From contig JAIFLB010000110.1 in the NCBI GenBank assembly GCA_020049245.1, forward strand, positions 1 to 6,404: DNA of 6,404 nt. The letters run 5' to 3'. How positions within the stretch are numbered: position 1 is the stretch's first letter; each line of letters opens with the position of its first letter. This document shows, one piece after another, positions 5,609-6,404 of the stretch. This DNA is from Betaproteobacteria bacterium. GTDB lineage: Bacteria; Pseudomonadota; Gammaproteobacteria; Burkholderiales; Thiobacillaceae. The notes under the pieces are model-generated. The model did not search any database. It was not told where the DNA came from and saw only the letters and a program-made list of their open reading frames with translations. The position numbers and the translations under genes are program-made.

Positions 5609-5622
5609 GACGAAACAAGACG
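5605..5622. repeat. Short direct repeat in the convergent gap
   Basis: ACAAGACG occurs at 5605-5612 and 5615-5622, 10 bp apart, within the 32-nt gap between the convergent genes. It overlaps the right arm of the hairpin. It may be a simple duplication or a helical-phase protein site; nothing else supports a function. Confidence 0.4.
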
Positions 5623-5630
5623 CCAGGCGG

Positions 5631-6404
5631 CTACGCTTCGGAAGCGGATGAAGATGCGTCTTCAGGCTCGACCGATTGCAGCAAAGCCGCCTTCTCTTCC
5701 GGACTGATATCCGGCAAAACCGACACCACCCGGCTCAGCGTCGCACCGGTCAGGCTGGCGGCTTCCCGCATGTCATCCGGCAAGGCCGGGTCATCGATGC
5801 CGTTGCTCAAATGCCGCGCGGTATTGACCGCCAGCAGGGCAATCCGGGCACGCAACCCCTCATCGCCGCGTATCAGTTGCCGGATCAGTTGCGGCAGGTT
5901 CCAGGTTTCGATCAACAGCAAGGTAATGTCGAGGAAGGCGAAACCGCAAGCCTGCCGTTGCGCGACGTCGCTGCGCGTGGCGCGGCCGCTTTGCAGTTCT
6001 TCCAGCGCCTTTTGCGGCAACTCCGGTGCAATCGCCCACATTTCCAGCTCGCCGGCGTTGGCCAGCAGCGCTGCCATCGCCAACTCGGCGGCATCCATGT
6101 CGTAATGCAAAGTGCCCCAGGCTTGCGCGATGTGCGCGGCCAGTGAGGCGCGCGCTTCGCAGGCGATGAACCCGGCATTGTCGTGAGCGATTTCCGGCGC
6201 GGATTCGATCTGTTCGCGGAATGCGACCGTTCCCAGCGCCATCACCACGCCAAGCGGTGTCGTGATATCGCGCGCCATGCGGTGCGGTAAACGTTGGTTG
6301 GCGGCCTTGATCAGGCGCAGCGCCAACATCGGGTCATTCAACATCAGGCCGGCATAGGCTTGACCAGTCAACGTGTCGCCAGCTGCCGCCTCCATTTCCC
6401 GCAA
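5631..6404 (-). CDS. HDOD-domain protein (partial, N-terminus outside the window)
   Basis: 257 residues of a protein whose frame stays open to the right edge; the true start lies outside. HDOD proteins are degenerate relatives of HD phosphohydrolases and are usually linked to signalling and stress regulation. Visible family features are the helix YAGLMLNDPMLALRLIKAAN (17-36 of the visible part), then ITTPLGVVMALGTVAFREQI and the helices around AHIAQAWGTL and AALLANAGEL. Where HD enzymes have the metal-binding LLHDIG, this protein reads LLANAGELEMW, so no phosphohydrolase activity is expected. No GGDEF, EAL, receiver or other output domain follows: after the HDOD helices the protein ends in an acidic Ser/Glu/Ala tail (SVEPEDASSSASEA). 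It is convergent with the NamZ-family gene and not evidently linked to it functionally. Confidence 0.8.
   Translation of the reverse strand: MREMEAAAGDTLTGQAYAGLMLNDPMLALRLIKAANQRLPHRMARDITTPLGVVMALGTVAFREQIESAPEIAHDNAGFIACEARASLAAHIAQAWGTLHYDMDAAELAMAALLANAGELEMWAIAPELPQKALEELQSGRATRSDVAQRQACGFAFLDITLLLIETWNLPQLIRQLIRGDEGLRARIALLAVNTARHLSNGIDDPALPDDMREAASLTGATLSRVVSVLPDISPEEKAALLQSVEPEDASSSASEA

Overview
The window looks like ordinary chromosome of a GC-rich proteobacterium, most likely a betaproteobacterium. This is inferred from base composition, the style of the protein families and tight ATGA-coupled operons; no rRNA or other marker gene fixes the taxon. It holds seven complete protein genes and one gene cut by the right edge. 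No RNA gene, CRISPR array or transposase gene was found. A short tandem repeat at the extreme left edge could be the end of a mobile element lying outside.

Left part (about 100-1494, minus strand): three small exported proteins in one apparent operon. In transcription order they are a Gly-rich protein with a Gln/Thr/Arg/Asp-rich tail, a DUF2202 ferritin-like protein, and a small charged helical protein with a Gly/Met-rich tail. The operon ends in a clear intrinsic terminator at 107-142. A perfect 10-bp stem hairpin sits between its first and second genes.

Centre (1495-3787): a 224-bp divergent intergenic region carries a 15-bp palindrome and a CpxR-like direct repeat. It separates the exported-protein operon from an OmpR-family response regulator and an EnvZ-like membrane histidine kinase, which are plus-strand and overlap by ATGA. 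The arrangement suggests that this two-component system controls the divergent envelope-protein operon and possibly itself.

Right part (3788-5598, plus strand): a DOMON-like (murB-like subfamily) protein overlaps by ATGA a NamZ-family (DUF1343, GH171) exo-beta-N-acetylmuramidase that has no signal peptide. The pair plausibly acts in peptidoglycan fragment metabolism. A convergent HDOD-domain protein (minus strand, 5631 to the window edge) closes the window.

The most interesting hypothesis is that 107-3787 is one envelope-stress or metal-response module. Its kinase and regulator would control a periplasmic ferritin-like protein flanked by two Gly/Met-rich exported partners of unknown function.
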